A stretch of 64,000 bases of DNA from NCBI RefSeq assembly GCF_011038785.1, contig NZ_JAAKDT010000002.1:124001-188000 (forward strand), written 5' to 3'. Below the pieces are notes generated by a model that was given only the letters and a program-made list of their open reading frames with translations, was not told the origin of the DNA and ran no database searches. The translations under genes and the position numbers were made by a program. Shown here piece by piece: positions 43,607-51,347 of the stretch (position 1 is its first letter; each line of letters begins with the position of its first letter). The DNA comes from Parabacteroides sp. ZJ-118 (GTDB lineage Bacteria > Bacteroidota > Bacteroidia > Bacteroidales > Tannerellaceae).

Positions 43607-44358
43607 GAATATTGATTGTAGAAGATGAGACTGCCGCTTATGAGAATCTGGTAGATATGATACTCGGTCTGGATGCTTCTGCGGAGATAATAGGGAATAC
43701 TGAAAGTGTCCATCAAACGGTTCGTTGGCTGCAAGCCAATCCGAAGCCGGATTTGATTTTTATGGATATTCATTTATCGGACGGTTCCGCTTTCGCTATT
43801 TTTGACCAGATAGAGGTGGAGGCACCGATCATTTTTACTACGGCGTATGATCAATATGCGATCGACGCTTTCAAAGTAAACAGTATAGACTATATCTTGA
43901 AGCCGATTAAACCGGAAGAATTGAAACGGGCCTTAGATAAGTTTATCCGATGGAATCATCAAGATATCATCCATTATTTATCCCAATTAACACAGTTGTC
44001 TACTGCTCCGAAATACAAGGATAAGCTACTGATTCCTGTTAAGGATAAATTGCTGCCTATTAGCTTGAAAGATGTGTCTTGTTTCTATACAGCTGATAAG
44101 ATTACATATGTTTATTTAAAGAGTGGTAATTCGTATCCATATGCTAAAACATTGGAACAGATAGTTTCTTCTTTAAATCCTGCTGATTTTATCCGTGCGA
44201 ATAAACAATTCATCATCTCTCGTGATAGCGTGAAGGACATAACAATTTGGTTTGATAGCCGTTTACTCGTTACTTTGGATATAGAAGTACCTGAGCGTAT
44301 ATATGTTAGTAAAAATAAAGCATCCGAGTTTAAGTCTTGGATAGTCAGTCGAGAGTAG
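43603..44358 (+). CDS. LytTR-family response regulator
   Basis: A 251-residue regulator. The receiver domain (about 1-120) shows ILIVEDETAA, the phospho-acceptor D55 in FMDIHLSDG, TTAYDQYAIDAF and KPIKPEEL. A LytTR DNA-binding domain follows (about 150-250; IPVKDKLLPISLKDVSCFY, FIRANKQFIIS). It is the partner of the LytS-like kinase encoded just before. A terminator follows. Targets are not evident; the small secreted protein gene downstream (44667) is a candidate, because LytTR pairs often control neighbours. Confidence 0.93.
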   Translation: MRILIVEDETAAYENLVDMILGLDASAEIIGNTESVHQTVRWLQANPKPDLIFMDIHLSDGSAFAIFDQIEVEAPIIFTTAYDQYAIDAFKVNSIDYILKPIKPEELKRALDKFIRWNHQDIIHYLSQLTQLSTAPKYKDKLLIPVKDKLLPISLKDVSCFYTADKITYVYLKSGNSYPYAKTLEQIVSSLNPADFIRANKQFIISRDSVKDITIWFDSRLLVTLDIEVPERIYVSKNKASEFKSWIVSRE

Positions 44359-44371
44359 TCGTTCAATATCA

Positions 44372-44401
44372 ATGTCGGTTCACCAAGAGCCGGCATTTTT
44401 T
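44372..44401 (+). terminator. Terminator after the LytTR regulator
   Basis: ATGTCGGTTC (44372-44381) pairs, with two G-U pairs, with GAGCCGGCAT (44387-44396), followed by TTTTTT. Confidence 0.8.
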
Positions 44402-44666
44402 ATTATTTTCGTGTTGAATCCCTGTTTTTCCCCTTTCGTCAAAAATGTGAAACTACTTATTATATAATTTGTCATCTTTGTCACAGAAACAAGGAGGTAT
44501 ATTAGCGAGATATGGGCTAATATTACTCTGAGTTACTATATATAAATGGGTTAAAGGTTTAGTAAAAGGATTGGTCATCTGGAGGCAAGAGGATGTTTGG
44601 GATATCTTGATTTAGATTGGTGTTTATTTTGTAAATAGATCGTTTAATAGGTAAATTTTAGGTGTT
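44402..44666 (+). promoter_or_regulatory. Intergenic region upstream of the small secreted protein
   Basis: About 265 AT-rich bases without a gene. CATCTTTG at about 44472-44479 is a weak -7 like element. I see no LytTR repeat pair that I would defend, and nothing else clear. Confidence 0.3.
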
Positions 44667-45062
44667 ATGAAGAAGTTAATCATGGCAGTGGCGATTCTAG
44701 GTATTAGCGCCACGGTAAATTTTGCGAAAGCGCAATGTGTGAGTGGAAATGGTAATAAGGAACCGTTTGTAGTAGAATTTGGAAAATTGAGTTCTTACTT
44801 AAATTTGGCTCCTTCTCAAATGGATGAAGTGTATAACATTAATGACTATTTCATAGGGCAACAAAAGGCCAGTTTGAGTAAAGATGCGAAACGTCAGGCG
44901 GAGCGATTGCAAAAAGCTGTTTACGGCAATTTGAAGTTGATGAAAACAGTGTTGAACGATGACCAGTATCGCAAATATATTACGCTGTTGAATGTTACTA
45001 ATAATAACCGGTTGACCGGTGCTGTGACATTTAGGGATATTTATTTGGCTGAGAATAAATAA
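44667..45062 (+). CDS. Small secreted protein of unknown function
   Basis: A 131-residue protein with a signal peptide (KKLIMAVAILGISATVNFAKAQ). The mature part is helical: LSSYLNLAPSQMDEVYNINDYF, then RQAERLQKAVYGNLKLM and VLNDDQYRKYITLLNVT. The pattern L-x-L-x-P-x-Q-M followed by LNDDQYRKY recalls Spy/CpxP-type LTxxQ periplasmic proteins or a Bacteroidales family of small helical proteins. I do not recognise an exact family. It stands alone between two terminators, downstream of the LytTR pair. Confidence 0.7.
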   Translation: MKKLIMAVAILGISATVNFAKAQCVSGNGNKEPFVVEFGKLSSYLNLAPSQMDEVYNINDYFIGQQKASLSKDAKRQAERLQKAVYGNLKLMKTVLNDDQYRKYITLLNVTNNNRLTGAVTFRDIYLAENK

Positions 45063-45090
45063 GTGTAACCCTGGCTCGATGTGATGTTGA

Positions 45091-45133
45091 AAAAGAGGCA
45101 ATTCCAGCATCCCGTGAAAATTGCCTCTTTTTC
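45091..45133 (+). terminator. Terminator after the small secreted protein
   Basis: GAGGCAATT (45095-45103) pairs with AATTGCCTC (45119-45127), followed by TTTTT. It separates this gene from the large operon that starts at 45242. Confidence 0.9.
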
Positions 45134-45183
45134 GTGATAAGCGTTGAATTTTTCGCCTTGCGGCTGAAATCGTATCCCTGCAT

Positions 45184-45203
45184 TAATATTGTTTGTAATA
45201 TTG
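45184..45203 (+). promoter_or_regulatory. Direct repeat upstream of the terpenoid-redox operon
   Basis: TAATATTG occurs twice, at 45184-45191 and 45196-45203, with TTTG between. The 12-nt period puts both on nearly the same face of the helix. It lies 38 nt before the ATG of the first operon gene, where the promoter should be; the first copy also resembles a degenerate -7 box. It may be an operator. Confidence 0.4.
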
Positions 45204-45241
45204 CGGATACTGAGTGATAATACCTAAGAGAAATACTATAT

Positions 45242-45952
45242 ATGGATAGAGTTACGATTTGTGGTTGTGCTTCCCGGTCTTTCATCGATAAGGGAAAAGT
45301 GGTGAAGATCGCCGCCTTGTTAAGAAATGAGGGATATGACGTGGTTATTGAACCGGATCTGTGCGAGAAAGTGATGCGAAAATCAGATGATTTACGGGAT
45401 ATCTCCTCATCTACGATTATCGCTTGCTACCCTAGAGCGATCCGTTCTCTTTTCCATACGGTGGGAATGGAGATAGGTGTTGCCTTGGACATTCGGAATG
45501 AGGGCGTACAAGATATTTTAGATTCGTTTGGACTTAAATATGAATCAGTACCCGAGGAGGTAGAAGGTGAGGTTGAATTTCGTCGGCAGTTGACTTCTTT
45601 TCCCGTTAAGACCGGAGTAGACGCTTGGTATCCGACCTTGGATAAGGAGCGTTGTACAGACTGCGGGAAATGCCATGACTTCTGCCTGTTCGGTGTCTAT
45701 ACGATAGAAGACGGTGTCGTAACGGTAAAGCAACCCCAGAATTGTAAGAACAATTGTCCGGCTTGTGCCCGAATGTGTCCGAATAAGGCGATTATATTTC
45801 CTAAATATGAGAAATCCCCGATCAATGGTGGTTTGATAAATGAGGAATTGGCGGTTTCCATTGATGCGAAAAACGTTTATGCGGATACACTTCGGGCACG
45901 TTTGGCACAACGAAAAGCCGGTGTTTCTTTCCTGAAAAAAGGGGATCGATGA
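45242..45952 (+). CDS. Double [4Fe-4S] protein with unknown N-terminal domain
   Basis: A 236-residue cytosolic protein and first gene of the operon. The N-terminal 110 residues begin TICGCASRSFIDKGKVV and look like an alpha/beta fold with several cysteines (C7, C9, C41, C62); I do not recognise it. Two [4Fe-4S] clusters follow: C138, C141, C144, C148 and C168, C172, C175, C179. This makes it a small electron carrier or a scaffold for a redox reaction. It overlaps the radical SAM gene by 4 nt and could feed electrons to that enzyme. Confidence 0.8.
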   Translation: MDRVTICGCASRSFIDKGKVVKIAALLRNEGYDVVIEPDLCEKVMRKSDDLRDISSSTIIACYPRAIRSLFHTVGMEIGVALDIRNEGVQDILDSFGLKYESVPEEVEGEVEFRRQLTSFPVKTGVDAWYPTLDKERCTDCGKCHDFCLFGVYTIEDGVVTVKQPQNCKNNCPACARMCPNKAIIFPKYEKSPINGGLINEELAVSIDAKNVYADTLRARLAQRKAGVSFLKKGDR

Positions 45953-47166
45953 AATGTAGCGAATATATAGCGACAGTAAAGACCTCTTTGCGGATATTCA
46001 AGGAATGTTCGCCTCGTCTAGTCTGGAAGTTCATGTATAACTTTGGTTGGCGTAATTTGCGAAATATGGCGGCGTTTGAGAAGCGGCAAGCATCGGGCGC
46101 TCCGTTTTTTCCTGCCTTCGTGATGATTTCTGTAACGGAGAGTTGTAATTTGTGTTGTAGCGGTTGCTGGGTCTCCAGTGGTGGGAGAAAGGCCCTCTCG
46201 ATGGTTCAATTGGATGGTATCATAACGGAAAGCAAGAGACAAGGTTCTTATTTCTTTGGGATATTAGGGGGGGAACCATTGATGTATAAAGGGTTGTTGG
46301 AAATCATGGAGAAGCATTCGGATTGCTATTTCCAACTGTTTACCAATGCGACTCTATTAACGGAAGAGGTGGCCTTTCGCTTGAAAAAAACGGGAAACGT
46401 TACCCCGCTGATCAGTATTGAGGGATTGAAAGACGAGAGCGATATCCGTCGTGGGAGAAACGATGTATTGGATCGTACGCTGCGCGGAGTACGTGCTTGC
46501 CGGAAAGCTCGTTTGATTTTTGGAGTAGCTGCCAGTATCTGCCGGAGTAATTATGAGGATTTAGTGAGCCGGGTTCATATCGATCGGATGGCAAGGGAAG
46601 GTGCTCTCTATTTGTGGTACTATATTTATCGTCCCGTAGGAGCGGTCCCGAATGTGACGAACGCGTTGACCAAGGATCAGATCAAGAACTTTCGGCGCTT
46701 TATTGTCGAGCAACGGAGGGATGCGCCTTTGTTTATTATCGATACTTATTGGGATGATCAAGGAAATGCTCTATGTCCGGCGGCGACGGGCATGAGTCAC
46801 CATATATCACCGTCCGGGGCAATCGAGTTTTGCCCTCCTTTACAGATGGCGAGAGATTTTATTAATGAGGATGCCTCAAACCTTGTGGAGCTATTCCGTG
46901 ATTCAAGATTCTTGGCGGATCTGCGGAAAATGACCGCAGAGACATCCCGGGGGTGTATCCTCTTGGAAGATCCGGAGAAAATGATTCGGTTCTTGGAACA
47001 ACAGGGTGCGATAGATACTACGACACGGGGAACGGTACGAGAGGAATACAAGAAAATGTACCCAGTTCCCGGTCATGATATGGGAGGGGAAGAGATCCCC
47101 GAACAGAACGTATTTTACAAGCTCTTGAAAAAGAAATACTTTTTTGGCTTTGGAGCTTACGGTTAA
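45949..47166 (+). CDS. Radical SAM protein
   Basis: A 405-residue radical SAM enzyme. The CX3CX2C cluster motif is C66, C70, C73 in SCNLCCSGC, followed by the SAM-binding GILGGEP segment. The C-terminal half carries more cysteines (ALCPAA, IEFCPP, RGCILLE) and may bind a second cluster. The overall pattern resembles the HpnH-like and SPASM-type enzymes, but it is not an HpnH by its N-terminus. The reaction is unknown. Because prenyl synthase and cyclase genes follow directly, a role in modifying a terpenoid is a reasonable guess. Confidence 0.87.
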   Translation: MKCSEYIATVKTSLRIFKECSPRLVWKFMYNFGWRNLRNMAAFEKRQASGAPFFPAFVMISVTESCNLCCSGCWVSSGGRKALSMVQLDGIITESKRQGSYFFGILGGEPLMYKGLLEIMEKHSDCYFQLFTNATLLTEEVAFRLKKTGNVTPLISIEGLKDESDIRRGRNDVLDRTLRGVRACRKARLIFGVAASICRSNYEDLVSRVHIDRMAREGALYLWYYIYRPVGAVPNVTNALTKDQIKNFRRFIVEQRRDAPLFIIDTYWDDQGNALCPAATGMSHHISPSGAIEFCPPLQMARDFINEDASNLVELFRDSRFLADLRKMTAETSRGCILLEDPEKMIRFLEQQGAIDTTTRGTVREEYKKMYPVPGHDMGGEEIPEQNVFYKLLKKKYFFGFGAYG

Positions 47167-47181
47167 TTAGGGGGGGTACGC

Positions 47182-48738
47182 ATGGAAAATAAACAAATAC
47201 ATAACATACCTGCATCCTATGCTGAACGGGATGAATTGCGTAATCGGATTCAAGCATTTGTGGGCGATTTAGCGATTCAGCCCCCATTGTCCTTGGACGA
47301 TTTGTCGAACTTTGCGGATCAATTGATTCGTGAGCATACGTTAGATACAGCGGTAAAAGGATGGGTGATGGTAGAGATCCACAATCAAGTATGGAAGGAA
47401 ACGATCGCTTCTATCCCCTATGAGAGGCGTGTATTATTATTGCCTAAATGTTTGAGCAATTCGGTAAAATGCCAGGCGGAAATCGATGAGTTAGGTCTTT
47501 TGTGCCATCGATGCGCTCATTGCCCGATTCCTGATCTTCAAGATAAGGCGGAAAGTTTGGGCATCATGAGCATTGTAGCGGAAGGCTTTACTTCTGTGGT
47601 AGGCTTGATACAGAATCGGGTGGTTGATTCCGTGATCGGGGTGAGTTGCTTGGACTCTTTAGAAAAGGCTTTCCCTTTATTGATCGGCAATGCTGTTCCG
47701 GGTTTGGCTATCCCCTTAAACCGAGCTGGATGTAAGGATACACAAGTCGATTACGGATATGTGATTCGTATGATGAGCATGCGTTCGGATAGGAAGGTTG
47801 AGCTATTGGATTATGACGGATTACGTGCAGACTTAGGGAAATGGTTCTCGAAAGAGAATTTAGCGAGCTGTTTTTCTCCGGCTAAAGACCAAACTTCTTC
47901 TGTTGCGTTGGATTGGATGGGAGGGGAAGGTAAACGATGGCGCCCTTATCTACTGGCTGCCACTTATCTGGCTTTGACGGGGGAGACGGAGGCACCCGCC
48001 GATGTGCAACGGGCGGCTATCGCCGTTGAATGCTTCCATAAGGCTTCTTTGGTACATGATGACATCCAAGATAATGATAAGGAACGGTATGGCAAGCCAA
48101 CGATAAACGCTTTGTATGGTGTGTCTATAGCAATTAATGTCGGTGATATCTTATTGGGGGAAGGCTATCGTCTTTTATCCCAATGCGACGCGAGAACGTT
48201 AACGGCGGTGGCTGCGGATGCGCATATCGCGCTTTGTAGAGGGCAAGGTATGGAGTTGGAATGGAGCGTATCTCCTCGTTCCTTGACATTGGATTGGGTT
48301 TTGGAGATATTCTGCAACAAGACGGTTCCGGCTTTCGAGGTATCACTGATGCTGGGATTAATTTGCGCTGGTGATGACGAGGGGCTTCGTCAGGTTTTTC
48401 ATACGTATTCCCGAGCGTTGGGTATCGCATATCAGTTGTTGGATGATATAGAGGATTTTAAGGATGATTGTCCGGTAGCGTTAAGGCCATCTGCCATATT
48501 AGCTGTGCTTTGTGAACAAAATCCAGAGCCTGCATTCATTCGTTCTCTTTTGGAATGCGAGGATCTTAAGGCTTTCTTGGATCAGCTGGAGAACAAGCCC
48601 CTTCTGCAAACGGCTCTTGAACGGGTCGGGCAGATGGCTGATTCCTACCATCAAGCTGCGTTGGCTGCTTTGCGTGAGATCACGAATGTAGAGTTGAAAC
48701 GACTTCTTTTCCGGGTAACGGAACAAATCTTGAAATAA
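47182..48738 (+). CDS. DUF116 - polyprenyl diphosphate synthase fusion
   Basis: A 518-residue two-domain protein. Residues about 80-195 match the DUF116 pattern: VLLLPKCLSN, then the cysteine cluster C90, C97, C108, C111, C114, and GVSCLDSLEKA and LNRAGCKDT (C156, C184), likely metal-binding. Residues about 240-518 are a trans-isoprenyl diphosphate synthase with GGEGKRWRP, a first Asp-rich motif DDIQD (293-297), and a second DDIED (421-425). Small residues (Ala, Ser) at positions -5 and -4 before the first motif resemble long-chain synthases, so a product of C20 or longer is plausible. I know of no described fusion of these domains. It sits between the radical SAM gene and the cyclase genes. 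Confidence 0.9.
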   Translation: MENKQIHNIPASYAERDELRNRIQAFVGDLAIQPPLSLDDLSNFADQLIREHTLDTAVKGWVMVEIHNQVWKETIASIPYERRVLLLPKCLSNSVKCQAEIDELGLLCHRCAHCPIPDLQDKAESLGIMSIVAEGFTSVVGLIQNRVVDSVIGVSCLDSLEKAFPLLIGNAVPGLAIPLNRAGCKDTQVDYGYVIRMMSMRSDRKVELLDYDGLRADLGKWFSKENLASCFSPAKDQTSSVALDWMGGEGKRWRPYLLAATYLALTGETEAPADVQRAAIAVECFHKASLVHDDIQDNDKERYGKPTINALYGVSIAINVGDILLGEGYRLLSQCDARTLTAVAADAHIALCRGQGMELEWSVSPRSLTLDWVLEIFCNKTVPAFEVSLMLGLICAGDDEGLRQVFHTYSRALGIAYQLLDDIEDFKDDCPVALRPSAILAVLCEQNPEPAFIRSLLECEDLKAFLDQLENKPLLQTALERVGQMADSYHQAALAALREITNVELKRLLFRVTEQILK

Positions 48739-48751
48739 ATGACTGTTTGAG

Positions 48752-49624
48752 ATGAGAACTACGATATCGACAAAACTGATGCAAACCCTTTTTGATGGGA
48801 AAAAGCGGCTAGGAGGTGAGGCACTTCGGCGCTTATCGCATTTTGTGGAGTCTCAGAAGACTGTGGAGGATACTTTCATCAACAAAAGCGGAGAGGTTGA
48901 TTTGTACTATACTTCATTCGGCTGGCTCTTGTCATATGTATTGGGCATGAAGTTAAATAGGGAGAAGAGACGGATTTATTTGGAGAATCAGCCGGTCATG
49001 TCATTGGATTTGGTCCATTATGCGGCTTATGTGCGTTGCGTATTGTTACACCGGTTGATGAAGGAGGGGAAGCTGCGATTCTTGTTAAGTGCGATGCGCC
49101 CGATACCGGTTCGGAGTCTCTCCTCTTTCGCAGATCTGCCTCATAAGGATATGTGGTCTCCTTATAGCCGGTTTATTTGGAGCTCTTTATTGGAAGATAC
49201 GCAAAATGAGGAGAAAGAAAAAACGGAAGTCTTGAAAGAGTTGGGGCATTATCATGTAAAAGGAGGAGGTTACTCTAACTTGCGGAATCGGGAAGTAGCA
49301 ACGACAAACGCTACGGTTGCGGCTCTTGCGATTATCGGGCAATTGGAGGGCTATAAACCGATTGACGATCTTTTTTATTTACGGGATACGCAGGATGAGA
49401 CTGGAGGTTTCAAGGCCGGGCAAGGAGCTCCTGTGCCGGATCTCCTTTCCACGGCTACGGCTCTTTTTCTTATGAGATGTTATGGTATACGACCCCTTAG
49501 AGCGGCGAATGATTTTATAGAGGCTCATTGGTTGGATTCAGGTGGTTTTTCGGCGACGCTGTTGGAAGATAGTGGTGATGTGGAGTACGTGTTTTATGGA
49601 TTATTGGCATTGGGAGCGTTATGA
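48752..49624 (+). CDS. Terpene cyclase / prenyltransferase-like alpha/alpha-barrel protein, half length
   Basis: A 290-residue protein with squalene-cyclase and prenyltransferase-type repeats: ETGGFKAGQGAPVPDLLSTATAL and LDSGGFSATLLED near the C-terminus, and REVATTNATVAALAIIG in the middle. It has no DxDD motif, and zinc ligands of protein prenyltransferases are not evident. It may be a partner of the class II cyclase gene that follows, whose start overlaps its stop by 4 nt. It might supply the missing barrel of a two-barrel enzyme or bind the product. The length is about half of a squalene-hopene cyclase. Confidence 0.75.
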   Translation: MRTTISTKLMQTLFDGKKRLGGEALRRLSHFVESQKTVEDTFINKSGEVDLYYTSFGWLLSYVLGMKLNREKRRIYLENQPVMSLDLVHYAAYVRCVLLHRLMKEGKLRFLLSAMRPIPVRSLSSFADLPHKDMWSPYSRFIWSSLLEDTQNEEKEKTEVLKELGHYHVKGGGYSNLRNREVATTNATVAALAIIGQLEGYKPIDDLFYLRDTQDETGGFKAGQGAPVPDLLSTATALFLMRCYGIRPLRAANDFIEAHWLDSGGFSATLLEDSGDVEYVFYGLLALGAL

Positions 49625-51339
49625 GAACAGAATTGGTAAATGAGATGATAGAGGATATTACCCGGAAACTTTTACAGAAACGGTCGCCCGGAGGGATCTG
49701 GCGGGGATGTTTGTCCTCGAGTGCTATCTCGACATCTGTCGCCATTTTCGCTTTATATCAAATCGCCCCGGACACCTATGAACCGTATATAAGGAAAGGA
49801 GTCGGATGGTTGAAGAAAACGATGCGTATGGATGGCTCTTGGGGGGATAGTATGGAAAGCCCTTCTAATATGACAGCTACCTTGCTTTCGTATGCATCTC
49901 TATGTGCGGTGGATATGCCCCCTCATGAGACAAAAAACTATTTGAAGGAACGGCTGGGGGGGAGTGCGGACGAGGATATTGTACAGGGAGTTCTCTCTTA
50001 TTATGGGAAGGACTTGACATTTTCCGTTCCTATTTTAGTCATGTGTGCGCTGGCGGGAGTTATAACGCATTGGGATCGTATTCCGCAATTACCTTTTGAA
50101 CTATCTGTGTTGCCCCAACGGTTGTTTCGCTTTTTGCGGTTGCCGGTTGTCAGTTATGCGATACCGGCTTTGATCGCCGTAGGAATCCTTCGCTATAAGA
50201 AAGGGAAACGAAATCTATTCTCTCCGATCCGAGAGTCTTTTATCGGAAAGTCCTTACAGGTATTGGAGAAATTGCAACCTGAGCATGGAGGATTTTTGGA
50301 AGCGGCTCCTCTCACGGCTTTTGTGAGCATGTGTATGAATGGAGCGGGCTTTCGGGATCATGTGGTAACACGGAAGGCCGTTCGGTTCTTGATAGACACG
50401 GTTCGTCCAGATGGCGCTTGGCCGATTGATACGGATCTGTCGTGTTGGGTGACTTCTTTGAGTATAAAGGCTCTGGGTGATGACTTGGAGGATAAGGAGT
50501 TTTTTATCGACCGAATAAAGCGGAATGCTTTTGCCTTTAAGCATCCGTTCACTGGAGCCAAGGAAGGTGCTTGGGGATGGAGTGATCTTTCCGGATCCGT
50601 ACCTGATGCAGATGATACATCGGGGGCGCTGGTCGCTTTGCATATCTTAACCGACGGGACTTATAGTGAGGAAGTAGGTAAAGGAGTGGAGTGGCTTCTC
50701 GCTTTGCAAAATGAGGATGGGGGAATGCCTACTTTTTGTAAAGGTTGGGGAAAACTTCCTTTCGACCGAAGTAGTCCCGATATCTCTGCGCATTCACTTT
50801 TAGCTTTCGAACTTTGGCAGGATGCGCTTCCGGGAAATTTACGGGCCAAATGCAGGAAGAGTATCTGCCGGTTACTGGGATGGATGTGGAAGGTACAAGC
50901 ATCGGATGGTTCTTGGAACCCTTTATGGTTCGGCGATCAAGATGCGGAGGATGGGCGATCTCCTGTTTACGGTACGGCGATGGCGGTGGAATACTTATCA
51001 ACTTCCCGGAATCCTTTGGCTCGGCAATTGGCGGGAAATGGGCTTCAGTACCTTTTAGTTTCTCAAAATGAGGATGGGGGATGGGGAGGTGCTCCTGGAG
51101 CGCCCTCTAAAGTTACGTTAACAGCTCGTGCTTTGGGTGCACTAGCTTCTTTACCTGATACGGATCGAGAATCGATGGAACAGGGGTTTGATTATTTGTA
51201 TGGAATGTATCGAAACGGACAGTTGTTCCGAGCAGAACCTATCGGACTTTATTTTGCCCGTCTCTGGTATTCGGAGGAATTATATAATTTTACGTTTGTA
51301 CTGAATGCGCTGAAAAAGTTGAAACAACGAATAAAATAA
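49621..51339 (+). CDS. Class II terpene cyclase (squalene-hopene cyclase-like)
   Basis: A 572-residue alpha/alpha-barrel protein. The acid motif DxDD is present as D329-A330-D331-D332 in VPDADDTSGA, aligned by context with PDVDDTA of squalene-hopene and class II diterpene cyclases, and preceded by GAWGWSD. QW-type repeats are visible (DGSWGDS, PDGAWPI, QASDGSW, QNEDGGWGG). A hydrophobic stretch at about 135-150 and 176-190 fits a monotopic membrane-facing channel. The length is shorter than hopene cyclases (about 630) and nearer to bacterial diterpene cyclases. It would cyclise the isoprenoid made by the neighbouring synthase through protonation; the substrate is unknown. Confidence 0.85.
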   Translation: MRTELVNEMIEDITRKLLQKRSPGGIWRGCLSSSAISTSVAIFALYQIAPDTYEPYIRKGVGWLKKTMRMDGSWGDSMESPSNMTATLLSYASLCAVDMPPHETKNYLKERLGGSADEDIVQGVLSYYGKDLTFSVPILVMCALAGVITHWDRIPQLPFELSVLPQRLFRFLRLPVVSYAIPALIAVGILRYKKGKRNLFSPIRESFIGKSLQVLEKLQPEHGGFLEAAPLTAFVSMCMNGAGFRDHVVTRKAVRFLIDTVRPDGAWPIDTDLSCWVTSLSIKALGDDLEDKEFFIDRIKRNAFAFKHPFTGAKEGAWGWSDLSGSVPDADDTSGALVALHILTDGTYSEEVGKGVEWLLALQNEDGGMPTFCKGWGKLPFDRSSPDISAHSLLAFELWQDALPGNLRAKCRKSICRLLGWMWKVQASDGSWNPLWFGDQDAEDGRSPVYGTAMAVEYLSTSRNPLARQLAGNGLQYLLVSQNEDGGWGGAPGAPSKVTLTARALGALASLPDTDRESMEQGFDYLYGMYRNGQLFRAEPIGLYFARLWYSEELYNFTFVLNALKKLKQRIK

Positions 51340-51347
51340 GATAGATC

